DNA of 64,000 bases from an uncultured Paraglaciecola sp. (GTDB taxonomy: Bacteria > Pseudomonadota > Gammaproteobacteria > Enterobacterales > Alteromonadaceae), in contig NZ_CAKZKO010000204.1 of assembly GCF_937123705.1 (NCBI RefSeq), positions 1-64,000 of the forward strand, in the 5' to 3' direction. A program made the position numbers and the translations under genes. Shown here in pieces: positions 45,375-53,785 of the stretch. The stretch's first letter is position 1, and every line of letters begins with the position of its first letter. The notes below the pieces were generated by a model. That model was given only the letters and a program-made list of their open reading frames with translations, did not search any database and was not told the origin of the DNA.

Positions 45375-45467
45375 ATACCAATTCATCCTAACAATTAGTC
45401 ACTCAGAGAACACCAGCGACGTTTAAATCTCGCTGAGTGATCAATTGTTAGGATGGATTAATGGTAT
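45375..45467. mobile_element. MITE-like palindromic element 1
   Basis: Inverted arms run from ATACCA (45375) to ACTCAG (45406), 32 bp, and from CTGAGTG (45433) back to TGGTAT (45467). About 26 bp lie between them. The arms share CATCCTAACAATT and its complement. The layout ATACCA-N20-ACTCAG is the same in element 2 at 51202-51369. No transposase is encoded, so a nonautonomous or REP-like repeat is likely. Confidence 0.65.
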
Positions 45468-45502
45468 TAGATAGTTCCTAAGTTTGAGATAAATACCTTC
45501 AA

Positions 45503-45536
45503 TCAAAAAAGCCAGTCAGATGAACTGACTGGCTTG
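45503..45536 (-). terminator. terminator of the penicillin-acylase gene
   Basis: Stem AAGCCAGTCAG / CTGACTGGCTT around a 5-nt loop. On the minus strand it is followed by six T, 26 bp after the acylase stop. Confidence 0.85.
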
Positions 45537-45561
45537 CTAATTTTTGATTATAGTATGCTTG

Positions 45562-48030
45562 TTATTCGTCGATACTAATGCTTTCGCCTATAGCTTGAGC
45601 CGCAATTTCTTCAGGGCTAAAAGCCATAGGTATCCAGTTCTTCTCAGAATAGCGACGAGTTTGGTCGCGATGATGAGGGCTGGTTTTATCGGCCGATTGT
45701 GAGAAGCCTAATAGTGCTTCTGCAATTGGACCATTGGCATCCCAAGTGACCGTTTGCATATAGGTTGGTCCGTGTGTGACTGGACTATATACTCCGTTTT
45801 CATTGGCGCCAGGAGTAGACACAACATTAAAGACTCCTTCTTGGCCACGGCCTCCGTGCATTGGGATGTGCTCACCATCATTACCGGCATCGGTTTCAAA
45901 TTGCAGGTTACCCCACTGTTCGTCTAAGGCTACGTTGCGATCAACAAAAAATTGAATCGCATCACCTAACGCTTGACGGGTAGTTTGATTAATGATCAAA
46001 TCTCTAGGAGTGTTGACAGGATCGGCTTCATCAAATGGCACACTAAAGGCAGTATCAATATTGCCTTCGTAGTTTACGCGGCGAGAAAACTCTCTAAATA
46101 TGTGAGCCCCACGACTGCCAACGTTGTTAGCTCTATCCCAATCATCCAGAATGGCACATGCGCTTGTTGCATCAACTGTACCACCGCCTGTGATGGGCAT
46201 AAGTGGATTAGCTTCGCAGTCGGTCAGTACGTCATCTAGCACCATTTCGGCGGCGTAATTACGATTACTGTAACCTACCTCTTGTAATTTACGTAAGCTG
46301 AATTTATTGCCCCCTAATCCATCCTCGCCACTTAATCTATCTTGCACTTGGATCACGCCCATACGGGTACGTAATAAACGCGGCGCGGCAGCGTCTACAT
46401 TGACACCCGGTCTGGCGAGTAAGTTGCGGCGCAGCAAAGGCGAGAACTCTTCATCAAGGGGGGTGTCAGGATTACTCATCCAGTAACTGTCGTTAGAGTT
46501 AGTGGAGTAGGTTGTATTCAATAATACTGGCAAGTTTGATGCACCAAAAATACCGGCTTGAGGAGAATCGTCATCTACTCCCCATTCACAGGCTGCGGTA
46601 CTGCCATCTAGCCCCGGAATACCGGAAGCGGCTAAAGCTTGTAGCGCCGGGCTGGTTGCAATACAGCCTAAAAACTTACTGGTGCTTACATGAGGCACAG
46701 TTGATAAGTCGGCATATAATGCTTTGCCATGGCGGTCGGCTGCTATGGTGTTAACAAAAGGTAGACCAATTATGCTCTTCATTCTGTCTAACAAGTCTTC
46801 GGTGCTGGTGGCCTTATTCATCGAATACCATTGGTTTAACCCGCGAGGATTTTCTGAAGAAGCATCACGAATAGAAAATGCTAGATTTAAGGTTCCCCAT
46901 GGTGGGAGCGCGCCATTAACTAAATTCGCAGCTAACATGGGGCCATAATGTGACGTATATATAGCTCCCTGGTGGCTTGAACCATCGGGCAGGGCCACAC
47001 TCACTTCATGTTTTTCAATATCACGCTGTTCCATTTCACCTTCGGCGTTTTGGTAATGATATTTCATGCTATCGCCATCAACCAAGGCCAATTGATATAA
47101 AGTAAAGCGTTTGGCGGTAGATACTGTGTGGCTCCAAGCTACATCATTGTTAAAACCAATATTGACGAAAGGTTGGCCTTGTTGGCCGGCGCCCATAACG
47201 TCGATTTCTCCGGGAATAGTTAGATGAAACTCATAAAATCGTTGTACCCCTTGCCAAGGTTCATGGGGATTACCATAAAGCATACCGCTACCATTTTCGG
47301 TTACGTCGCTGCCTAAGGCATAAGCATTACTGCCCCCTGTGAGTACATTGATTTTGGATAGGTCAATATCTGCTTTTGCTGCAACAACTTGGCCCTTCAT
47401 TCCTGTTGGGGCAGGAGGCGTGGCATAAACTATAGGGCTGATAAAATTAGATAGTCCTCCACGTAAGTTACCTTTGTTGTATACCGCGGCCAAATCTAAT
47501 TCAGTGATTTCGGTCACCCAAGCCTGACCTGCACAGGCAGGATCGATGTTGTCTATGCCGTTATCTCTAACGAAACGGCTATATCCAGCAGCATAACCTT
47601 TAATGGCATCCCGTACCTCGGGTTCCATTTCATCGAGTAACTCGCTTCTACGCTCAACTCGGTTATACCAAGTGTAAAAAATATCGCGACTAATATTGCC
47701 CTGGTTAGGATCTAAATGCAGCGCACTGGTACCGCTAGACACAACGATTTCACGGGCCAATGAACAAATATTGTCTTGTGCAAAGGCATAACCTAATCCA
47801 TAGCCTAAGCCTTTATAATCTTGCGCGGTAATATGGGGGATACCAAATTTAGTACGCTGAATATCTGCTGAAAATTCTGGTGGCTGTGGCGGCTCAGGGG
47901 TTGGGTTTTCTATTACTTCAGGGGCATCATCATCATCGTCATCATTGCAACCAGATAGACTCAATGTTGCGGCTAAAGTGATACCTGCAAGTACTGCCAT
48001 ACTCAGTTTTTTAAAGTGAAATTTTTGCAT
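45562..48030 (-). CDS. penicillin acylase family lipoprotein
   Basis: 822-aa Ntn-hydrolase precursor. A lipoprotein signal with lipobox LSGC (Cys28) is followed by an Asp run and a Pro-rich linker. The alpha chain starts near FGIPHITAQDYKGLGYGLGYAFAQDN. The autocatalytic junction lies before Ser233 in LTGGSNAYALG, which becomes the N-terminal nucleophile of the beta chain. Members hydrolyse amides of beta-lactams or acyl-homoserine lactones (quorum quenching). Asn at +2 of the lipobox predicts outer-membrane sorting. The substrate cannot be told from sequence. Single gene with its own terminator. Confidence 0.9.
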   Translation of the reverse strand: MQKFHFKKLSMAVLAGITLAATLSLSGCNDDDDDDAPEVIENPTPEPPQPPEFSADIQRTKFGIPHITAQDYKGLGYGLGYAFAQDNICSLAREIVVSSGTSALHLDPNQGNISRDIFYTWYNRVERRSELLDEMEPEVRDAIKGYAAGYSRFVRDNGIDNIDPACAGQAWVTEITELDLAAVYNKGNLRGGLSNFISPIVYATPPAPTGMKGQVVAAKADIDLSKINVLTGGSNAYALGSDVTENGSGMLYGNPHEPWQGVQRFYEFHLTIPGEIDVMGAGQQGQPFVNIGFNNDVAWSHTVSTAKRFTLYQLALVDGDSMKYHYQNAEGEMEQRDIEKHEVSVALPDGSSHQGAIYTSHYGPMLAANLVNGALPPWGTLNLAFSIRDASSENPRGLNQWYSMNKATSTEDLLDRMKSIIGLPFVNTIAADRHGKALYADLSTVPHVSTSKFLGCIATSPALQALAASGIPGLDGSTAACEWGVDDDSPQAGIFGASNLPVLLNTTYSTNSNDSYWMSNPDTPLDEEFSPLLRRNLLARPGVNVDAAAPRLLRTRMGVIQVQDRLSGEDGLGGNKFSLRKLQEVGYSNRNYAAEMVLDDVLTDCEANPLMPITGGGTVDATSACAILDDWDRANNVGSRGAHIFREFSRRVNYEGNIDTAFSVPFDEADPVNTPRDLIINQTTRQALGDAIQFFVDRNVALDEQWGNLQFETDAGNDGEHIPMHGGRGQEGVFNVVSTPGANENGVYSPVTHGPTYMQTVTWDANGPIAEALLGFSQSADKTSPHHRDQTRRYSEKNWIPMAFSPEEIAAQAIGESISIDE

Positions 48031-48252
48031 TTAGATCCTCATTTTCTGTTTTTGTACATTGTAAGGAGGGTGTTGCGTTTAAAAAATGCGCACAGGCTAG
48101 TTTCTTCATAATTTCATAGGCAAAGCAATACTTTTAATATTGTTTAAATTGATGTTTTTCTATAAATAACGTTGTTAGGGAACTGGGCTGGTATAAATGC
48201 CTCAGCAAAACACCGCAAAGTTCAACTGGCCCTAGTGTCTTAAAAATAAAGG

Positions 48253-49452
48253 CTAGCCGTCTCTACCATCAGGTCTTGGGCTTGTGAGTATTCTGGCGTA
48301 AGCCACAACATAAATGCCAAAGGCGAATGCCCAGATTACGGCGGAGATCACATTAAGATTTACACCCACATAACTCTGAATGTGAGCAGAGATAAGCCGA
48401 ATGCTGGCGGCAATAATAATGACAATAAAGGCATATTTCATGGTCCAATTTGGAACAAGTGGCCTGCCAGAATGTCCCAGCGAAATTCGCGCAATCATGG
48501 CTAGTATTAACGAGCTCATGGCACCTGCTGTTAATCCGTGTAGTGCATTGGATGCGGATATATTGACTCCAGCATAATGTAAAGCGAACAACATAAAGCT
48601 GATGGGGATAAACCAGTAGGCCAGATGTAACGACCAGACTAAGGGGGTCTTAAAGGTGACTTGGGGTCGCCAGCGAATTGCTCTGTAGCTGTGCGCCATT
48701 GCGCCGCTAAAAAATATCAACACCATAAGTTGACTAGGCAGCCTAAGCTGGATATTGGCAAAATGAATTACCACTAAACTGGCTGTTAGGGCTATTACCG
48801 ATTTTTCAAGCCAAGTTAAATTCTCAACCTTTATAGTTTGTGTGCCATTTGCAGTAAACATAGGGAACACTCGACCAGCAATAACTGTCATTATCAGGGT
48901 GACTAGCATAACAGTGCTGTATAATCCTTGCGTAAAAAACTGTGCTTCGCCGGTGATAACCGAAAGATGGCTGAAGCCGTTAGCCGTTGCCAGTAACATT
49001 AATAGGGGGACAAAAACCAAGTTGCGATATTGTTTCACTTTTAATACTAAGCGGGCTAAAAATAGCGCGGCAAGCAGTAAAAAGCTGATATCAACTAGGG
49101 CGGTAAACCACAAAGATGTATCCAACAGCATCAAAATACGAGCCAATAACCACAATCCAAAAAGCAATATTAAAGGTTTACCATTAGTGGCGCGCAAGCC
49201 GGTCCAACTTTGTACCGCTGTTAGTAAAAAGCCTACAATAATCGCAGCTACAAAACCGAATAACATTTCGTGTGCATGCCAAAAAAATACCCCACCGTAA
49301 GGGATAAACTGTAGCTCTCCTGCCAATATCGCTGCCCAAGCAGTGATGGACAAAATTGAAAAGATACATCCAAACAGAAAAAATGGCCGAAATGCCTGTC
49401 GCCAAATCGGTGAGATATTTTGCTGTTGTACTGGATCTGAAATATTTAACAT
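48253..49452 (-). CDS. nnrS: NnrS family heme-copper membrane protein
   Basis: 399 aa with about 12 membrane helices. The second helix region has FFWHAHEMLFGFVAAIIVGFLLTA (His ligands), matching the NnrS hallmark, and VIAGRVFPMFTANG is also typical. NnrS protects against nitric oxide stress; its biochemical activity is not settled. It lies downstream of a small membrane protein gene and across from nsrR, so NO-responsive expression through NsrR is expected. Confidence 0.92.
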   Translation of the reverse strand: MLNISDPVQQQNISPIWRQAFRPFFLFGCIFSILSITAWAAILAGELQFIPYGGVFFWHAHEMLFGFVAAIIVGFLLTAVQSWTGLRATNGKPLILLFGLWLLARILMLLDTSLWFTALVDISFLLLAALFLARLVLKVKQYRNLVFVPLLMLLATANGFSHLSVITGEAQFFTQGLYSTVMLVTLIMTVIAGRVFPMFTANGTQTIKVENLTWLEKSVIALTASLVVIHFANIQLRLPSQLMVLIFFSGAMAHSYRAIRWRPQVTFKTPLVWSLHLAYWFIPISFMLFALHYAGVNISASNALHGLTAGAMSSLILAMIARISLGHSGRPLVPNWTMKYAFIVIIIAASIRLISAHIQSYVGVNLNVISAVIWAFAFGIYVVAYARILTSPRPDGRDG

Positions 49453-49494
49453 TTTACTACTCAGTCTTTACTTCATTTGTTAGGGAGAATAGGT

Positions 49495-49716
49495 TTAATT
49501 AAGAGCTTGGCCAAGTTGCTTTTGAGCGACTAAGCGTAAAACATAAGACACTTTAAAAAAACCAGCCAGTACAATTTGCGCCACATGTAACAATGTTAAA
49601 CCTAGAAGCGGGAAGTGGCTCTCATAGCCATATGCCAATACAGCGCAGATAACAAATATGCTGAATGTAGTCAGCATTGAAAAGTTTGCCAATTTAAGGA
49701 GTAACTTGTTATTCAT
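49495..49716 (-). CDS. small membrane protein co-transcribed with nnrS
   Basis: 73 aa with two hydrophobic segments (about residues 12-30 and 36-58) and a basic C-terminus (YVLRLVAQKQLGQALN). No family recognised with confidence. It starts at 49716, 28 bp from an NsrR-like box, and ends 42 bp before nnrS. It probably belongs to the NO response, perhaps as an accessory to NnrS (inferred from position only). Confidence 0.75.
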   Translation of the reverse strand: MNNKLLLKLANFSMLTTFSIFVICAVLAYGYESHFPLLGLTLLHVAQIVLAGFFKVSYVLRLVAQKQLGQALN

Positions 49717-49744
49717 AACATGCCTTTAAAAAGTATCTTTTGTT

Positions 49745-49767
49745 AAGGTGCATATTAGATGTATTAT
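49745..49767. promoter_or_regulatory. probable NsrR operator
   Basis: AAGGTGCATAT, T, AGATGTATTAT: it fits the bipartite NsrR pattern (AAGATGCATTT-like halves), although the two arms are not perfectly symmetric. Placed between the nnrS pair and nsrR, where NsrR control is expected. Confidence 0.6.
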
Positions 49768-49801
49768 ATAAAGGTGTCAAACAGACATTAAAAATTTAAA
49801 T

Positions 49802-49825
49802 AATTATCCCGAGTTCGGGTTAATT
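49802..49825. promoter_or_regulatory. CCCGA-TCGGG palindrome upstream of nsrR
   Basis: Palindrome with halves AATTATCCCGA and TTCGGGTTAATT, 20 bp before the nsrR ATG. A near-identical, perfect version lies at 56197-56220 upstream of the phasin gene. In both cases AAAC follows. The binding protein is unknown. Confidence 0.65.
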
Positions 49826-49845
49826 AAACTAACTGAAGACCGCTT

Positions 49846-50283
49846 ATGCAACTGACCCGTTATACTGACTATGGACTGCGCACCCTTATCTATCTGGCAT
49901 TACTGCCTAAAGACAAACGCGCCAGCATTGATGAAATTAGCCGTATTTACGACATTTCTAGAAATAACGTAAATAAAATTGTGCATCAACTGGGCAAGGC
50001 TGGGATCATTGAAACTAAGCGGGGCAAGGGTGGAGGGTTTCTTTTAAAGCGTGATCCGGCGATGCTTAATATCGCCGAAGTTGTGCTGCTACTGGAAAAC
50101 ACATTGCAGGTAGTTGAGTGTCAATCGCCTCAATGTAAAATACTACCAGCTTGCAAACTTAAAGGGATATTAGGCCAAGCGACTCAAGCATTTTTGGATT
50201 GCCTAAAGACTTACACTTTGGCTGACTTAATAGAAAGTGAGAGCAATAATTTGATCCAAATTCTGAATCTTGAATCATATTAA
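49846..50283 (+). CDS. nsrR: Rrf2 family NO-sensing repressor NsrR
   Basis: 145 aa. The winged HTH (residues 1-60, starting MQLTRYTDYGLRTLIYLA) and RGKGGGF wing match E. coli NsrR closely. The Fe-S ligands are in CQSPQCKILPAC, with the same C-x4-C-x5-C spacing as E. coli NsrR. It should repress the divergent nnrS pair until NO destroys the cluster. The upstream region carries both an NsrR-like box and a separate palindrome. Confidence 0.93.
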   Translation: MQLTRYTDYGLRTLIYLALLPKDKRASIDEISRIYDISRNNVNKIVHQLGKAGIIETKRGKGGGFLLKRDPAMLNIAEVVLLLENTLQVVECQSPQCKILPACKLKGILGQATQAFLDCLKTYTLADLIESESNNLIQILNLESY

Positions 50284-50379
50284 CTCGATCTTGTAGTGGT
50301 GCAATAAAATTTCAGGTGTAGGCCAAGGGCGGTGGTTAATTGTTTGGCATTAAGAGGCGCCGTTAATCCGTCAGGTGGG

Positions 50380-51111
50380 TTATTGGTATTTTTGTAATAT
50401 TGCCTCTAATTGCCCTGTACTCTTTAAATTATATAGCTGGCTTTCAATTGAACTTCTGAGTGTTTTGGGGAAATGATCCGAAAAACTCAAATTCACATCG
50501 TAGTTGGGGATGATATCTGAAAAGTCATGCACGTTTATTGATTCACTTGAAATTCCCAATTTATGCAAATGATATCCAAGCCTTGAATTCATTTCTATGA
50601 AAGCGGTTACTCGCCCCTTTAGCACCATTTCTATAGCGGCCTTGTGAGTATTGACATAAAAAACCTTTTCGGGTTTCTTGTTTATATAATCTATCAAGCC
50701 AGGATAACTAAAGCCTCGAATGAGCACTAAACTTTTATCGAGAATATCATCTATTGATTTATAAGGTGTGCCTGCAGTGGTCATTAATACATGTCGAACT
50801 GTCATTAGTGGCGTGGCTGACAAATCGAAGGCTCGTGCATCTTGCCATTTAGCAGAGCCGTAAGTTAACCAAGGTTCTTTTGATTTTTCTAGTGTTACGA
50901 CCATGCGCTTAAAGGGCAATGTTTTATATACTAGATTAACATTTGGCATATCTAGTTTTCTAATTACGTCTGTGACAATACCGCTATTTTCAGATGGGAT
51001 TTGAATGGGTGCAGAAGATTTGTCGGAAATAAAATAAGTTACATCTATTACATTGTTTGATTTTACAATGCCTGAATACAACAATAGTGCTAACGTCAAT
51101 AATTTGTGCAT
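50380..51111 (-). CDS. periplasmic solute-binding-like protein (SBP_bac_3 type)
   Basis: 243 aa with a signal peptide (about residues 1-18). It has the architecture of ABC-type amino-acid-binding proteins (two lobes, with VTYFISDKSSAPIQIPSENSGIV in lobe 1 and GRVTAFIEMNSRLGY near the hinge). No permease or ATPase genes adjoin, so it may be an orphan sensor-like protein rather than part of a transporter. Ligand unknown. Confidence 0.8.
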   Translation of the reverse strand: MHKLLTLALLLYSGIVKSNNVIDVTYFISDKSSAPIQIPSENSGIVTDVIRKLDMPNVNLVYKTLPFKRMVVTLEKSKEPWLTYGSAKWQDARAFDLSATPLMTVRHVLMTTAGTPYKSIDDILDKSLVLIRGFSYPGLIDYINKKPEKVFYVNTHKAAIEMVLKGRVTAFIEMNSRLGYHLHKLGISSESINVHDFSDIIPNYDVNLSFSDHFPKTLRSSIESQLYNLKSTGQLEAILQKYQ

Positions 51112-51201
51112 CTTAACTTATTTAACCAATTAGAATATTGTTTGATAATATATCAAAAATAATCACTAATGGTAGTGATTCATCGTAGCTGAAATGAACA
51201 T

Positions 51202-51369
51202 AATACCATTGTCCATAAATAAGTGACCACTCAGAAAGGGCGAGTTTTAAAAGGGCTTACTCTGCGTTGCTCGAATTCGCAGTAGAATATCTATTACTTC
51301 ATTCAAGGGCCTTGATTAAGCTATTTTAAACTCTCACTGAGTGAGCACTTATTTATTGAGATTGGTATA
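51202..51369. mobile_element. MITE-like palindromic element 2
   Basis: About 168 bp. The left arm begins ATACCATTGTCC and carries ATAAATAAGTG-NN-CACTCAG (ends near 51234). The right arm, CTGAGTG-NN-CACTTATTTAT to ATTGGTAT, mirrors it. Inside are further complementary pieces, GAGTTTTAAAA and TTTTAAACTC. Same 32-bp end design as element 1 (ATACCA-N20-ACTCAG). It lies between the solute-binding gene and ygiQ and encodes nothing. Confidence 0.65.
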
Positions 51370-51455
51370 ACTACTAATAGGCTGCTGAAATTAAGCCTAC
51401 ACATGATATAATCCCGCCGATTTTTTGAACAGCTACGTAGATTTCCGAGACCATT

Positions 51456-53738
51456 ATGCCAACTATCCAACCAGCCTCCCGATCCAAGCCCGTTGCCCGT
51501 ATGAAAGCCGAGCGTGGTTTGTTTTCTTTTCCTAAGTATTGGGCGGAATGTTTTGAGCCTGCGCCATTTTTGCCCATGTCGCGTAAAGAGATGGATAAGT
51601 TAGGTTGGGATAGCTGCGATATTATCTTAGTCACAGGTGATGCTTATGTGGATCACCCTAGTTTTGGCATGGCAGTGATTGGGCGTACTCTTGAAGCACA
51701 AGGTTTTAGAGTGGGCATTATTTCCCAGCCCGATTGGCACAGCAAAGATGCCTTTATGCAACTTGGCGAGCCCAATCTGTTTTTTGGCGTCACCGCTGGC
51801 AATATGGACTCGATGATCAACCGCTATACGGCCGAGCGAAAACTGCGCCACGATGATGCCTACACACCTCACAACGAAGGCGGAAAACGCCCCGATCGAG
51901 CGGTAACTGTTTACACACAGCGCTGTAAAGAAGCGTACAAAAAACCTGTGGTCATTGGCGGAATCGAAGCCAGTTTACGACGTATCGCTCACTATGATTA
52001 TTGGTCAGATAAAGTACGCCGCAGTGTGTTGTTCGATTCTAAAGCCGACATGTTGATGTTTGGTAATGCCGAGCGTCCACTACTTGAAATGGCGCACCGT
52101 TTTGCCGCTGGTGAAACCATCGAACAAATGCAAGATATTCGTGGTACGGCTGTGCTTCGTAAAGAGCCGTTACCCGGTTGGCAAGGGGTGGATTCCACCC
52201 ATCTCGATAGCATTGGCAAAATTGATCCAATTATCAGCCCCTACGAAACGATTGAAGATAAATGTGCGGTATCCTCCGAAGCTGAAAAACAAGCGGCCAT
52301 AGCCGAACAAAAAGCGCAGCCTATAGTCGTGCAGCCGTTTACTTCAAAAACAGAAAGGCGCAAACCTTGGGATAAAACCTATGTGATGCTGCCTGCTTAT
52401 GATGTGGTTCGGGCCGAGAAAACTCACTACGCCCATACGTCACGTATTTTACATAAAGAAACCAATCCCGGTTGTGCTCGTGCTTTAGTGCAGCGCCACG
52501 GCGATCGTATTATTTGGATCAACCCACCTGCGTATCCCCTTGAAACCGAAGAAATGGATGCGGTGTTTGATTTACCTTATGCGCGCGTGCCGCACCCTAG
52601 TTATGGCAAAGCCAAAATTCCTGCCTACGACATGATTAAAACCTCGGTGAATATCATGCGTGGCTGTTTTGGTGGCTGTACGTTTTGTTCGATTACCGAA
52701 CATGAAGGTAGGGTGATCCAAAGTCGTTCAGAAGATTCCATTATTCGAGAGATAGAAGAAATTCGCGACAAAGTGCCCGGTTTTACCGGTGTTATCTCAG
52801 ATCTTGGTGGCCCAACCGCCAATATGTACAAGTTACGTTGTAAAAGCCCCAAGGCCGAACAAGCTTGCCGCCGTTTATCTTGTGTGTGGCCTGAAATTTG
52901 TGGTCATTTAGATACCGACCAAACACCAACGGTTGAGCTGTATCGCAAAGCTCGAGATGTAGAAGGGGTCAAAAAAGTTCTGATTGCCTCGGGTGTGCGT
53001 TATGACTTAGCCATTGAAGATCCGAATTACGTTAGAGAGTTAGTGACGCATCATGTGGGTGGCTATTTAAAAATTGCCCCAGAGCACACTGAAAAAGCCC
53101 CGCTGGACAAAATGATGAAGCCGGGCATGGGCACTTACGATAAATTTAAAGAGTTATTCGACAAATACACCAAAGAAGCGGGCAAAGATCAGTATCTAAT
53201 TCCTTACTTTATCTCGGCTCACCCCGGTACTGAAAATGAAGATATGTTGAATTTGGCCTTGTGGCTCAAAGAGCGCAACTTTAAATTAGACCAAGTGCAA
53301 AACTTTTATCCGTCACCTATGGCCAACGCCACCACTATGTATCACACCAATAAAAACCCGATACATAAAGTCAGCCATAAAAGTGAAGTAGTTGAAGTAC
53401 CTAAAGGTGAAATTCATCGACGTTTGCATCGTGCATTTTTGCGTTATCACGATCCAGCTAATTGGCCATTATTGCGAAAAACCCTCAAGGAAATGGGCAA
53501 AGCGCATTTAATTGGCAATAGCCCTAAATGTTTGGTGCCAGCGGAAAGTCGCAATGAACTAAAGGGGAGAGATCAAAAAGAATTTGCGAAACGTTCAGGC
53601 AACAAAGCTTATGCTAAAGGAAAGTCAGCCAGTGCTGAAAGAGGCAAAAAAGGGCTAACCCGTTTTAGTGACAATCAACCTCACAACAAAACGGGTAAGT
53701 CAGAGCAAACAAAACCTAAAAAGCGCAAACCTCATTAG
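51456..53738 (+). CDS. ygiQ: YgiQ family radical SAM protein
   Basis: 760 aa. The N-terminal half is B12-binding-like (about 50-180). The radical SAM core has CFGGCTFC with Cys404, Cys408 and Cys411 for the 4Fe-4S cluster. SAHPGT and the DQVQNFYPSP segment are typical of the UPF0313/YgiQ family. The substrate and reaction of the family are unknown. The C-terminus is Lys/Arg-rich. Stand-alone gene, convergent with pckA. Confidence 0.92.
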   Translation: MPTIQPASRSKPVARMKAERGLFSFPKYWAECFEPAPFLPMSRKEMDKLGWDSCDIILVTGDAYVDHPSFGMAVIGRTLEAQGFRVGIISQPDWHSKDAFMQLGEPNLFFGVTAGNMDSMINRYTAERKLRHDDAYTPHNEGGKRPDRAVTVYTQRCKEAYKKPVVIGGIEASLRRIAHYDYWSDKVRRSVLFDSKADMLMFGNAERPLLEMAHRFAAGETIEQMQDIRGTAVLRKEPLPGWQGVDSTHLDSIGKIDPIISPYETIEDKCAVSSEAEKQAAIAEQKAQPIVVQPFTSKTERRKPWDKTYVMLPAYDVVRAEKTHYAHTSRILHKETNPGCARALVQRHGDRIIWINPPAYPLETEEMDAVFDLPYARVPHPSYGKAKIPAYDMIKTSVNIMRGCFGGCTFCSITEHEGRVIQSRSEDSIIREIEEIRDKVPGFTGVISDLGGPTANMYKLRCKSPKAEQACRRLSCVWPEICGHLDTDQTPTVELYRKARDVEGVKKVLIASGVRYDLAIEDPNYVRELVTHHVGGYLKIAPEHTEKAPLDKMMKPGMGTYDKFKELFDKYTKEAGKDQYLIPYFISAHPGTENEDMLNLALWLKERNFKLDQVQNFYPSPMANATTMYHTNKNPIHKVSHKSEVVEVPKGEIHRRLHRAFLRYHDPANWPLLRKTLKEMGKAHLIGNSPKCLVPAESRNELKGRDQKEFAKRSGNKAYAKGKSASAERGKKGLTRFSDNQPHNKTGKSEQTKPKKRKPH

Positions 53739-53785
53739 AATTTAACCTTGTGAGTGTTTACGCTTTTGGTGCTTAAAGCTCGAAA

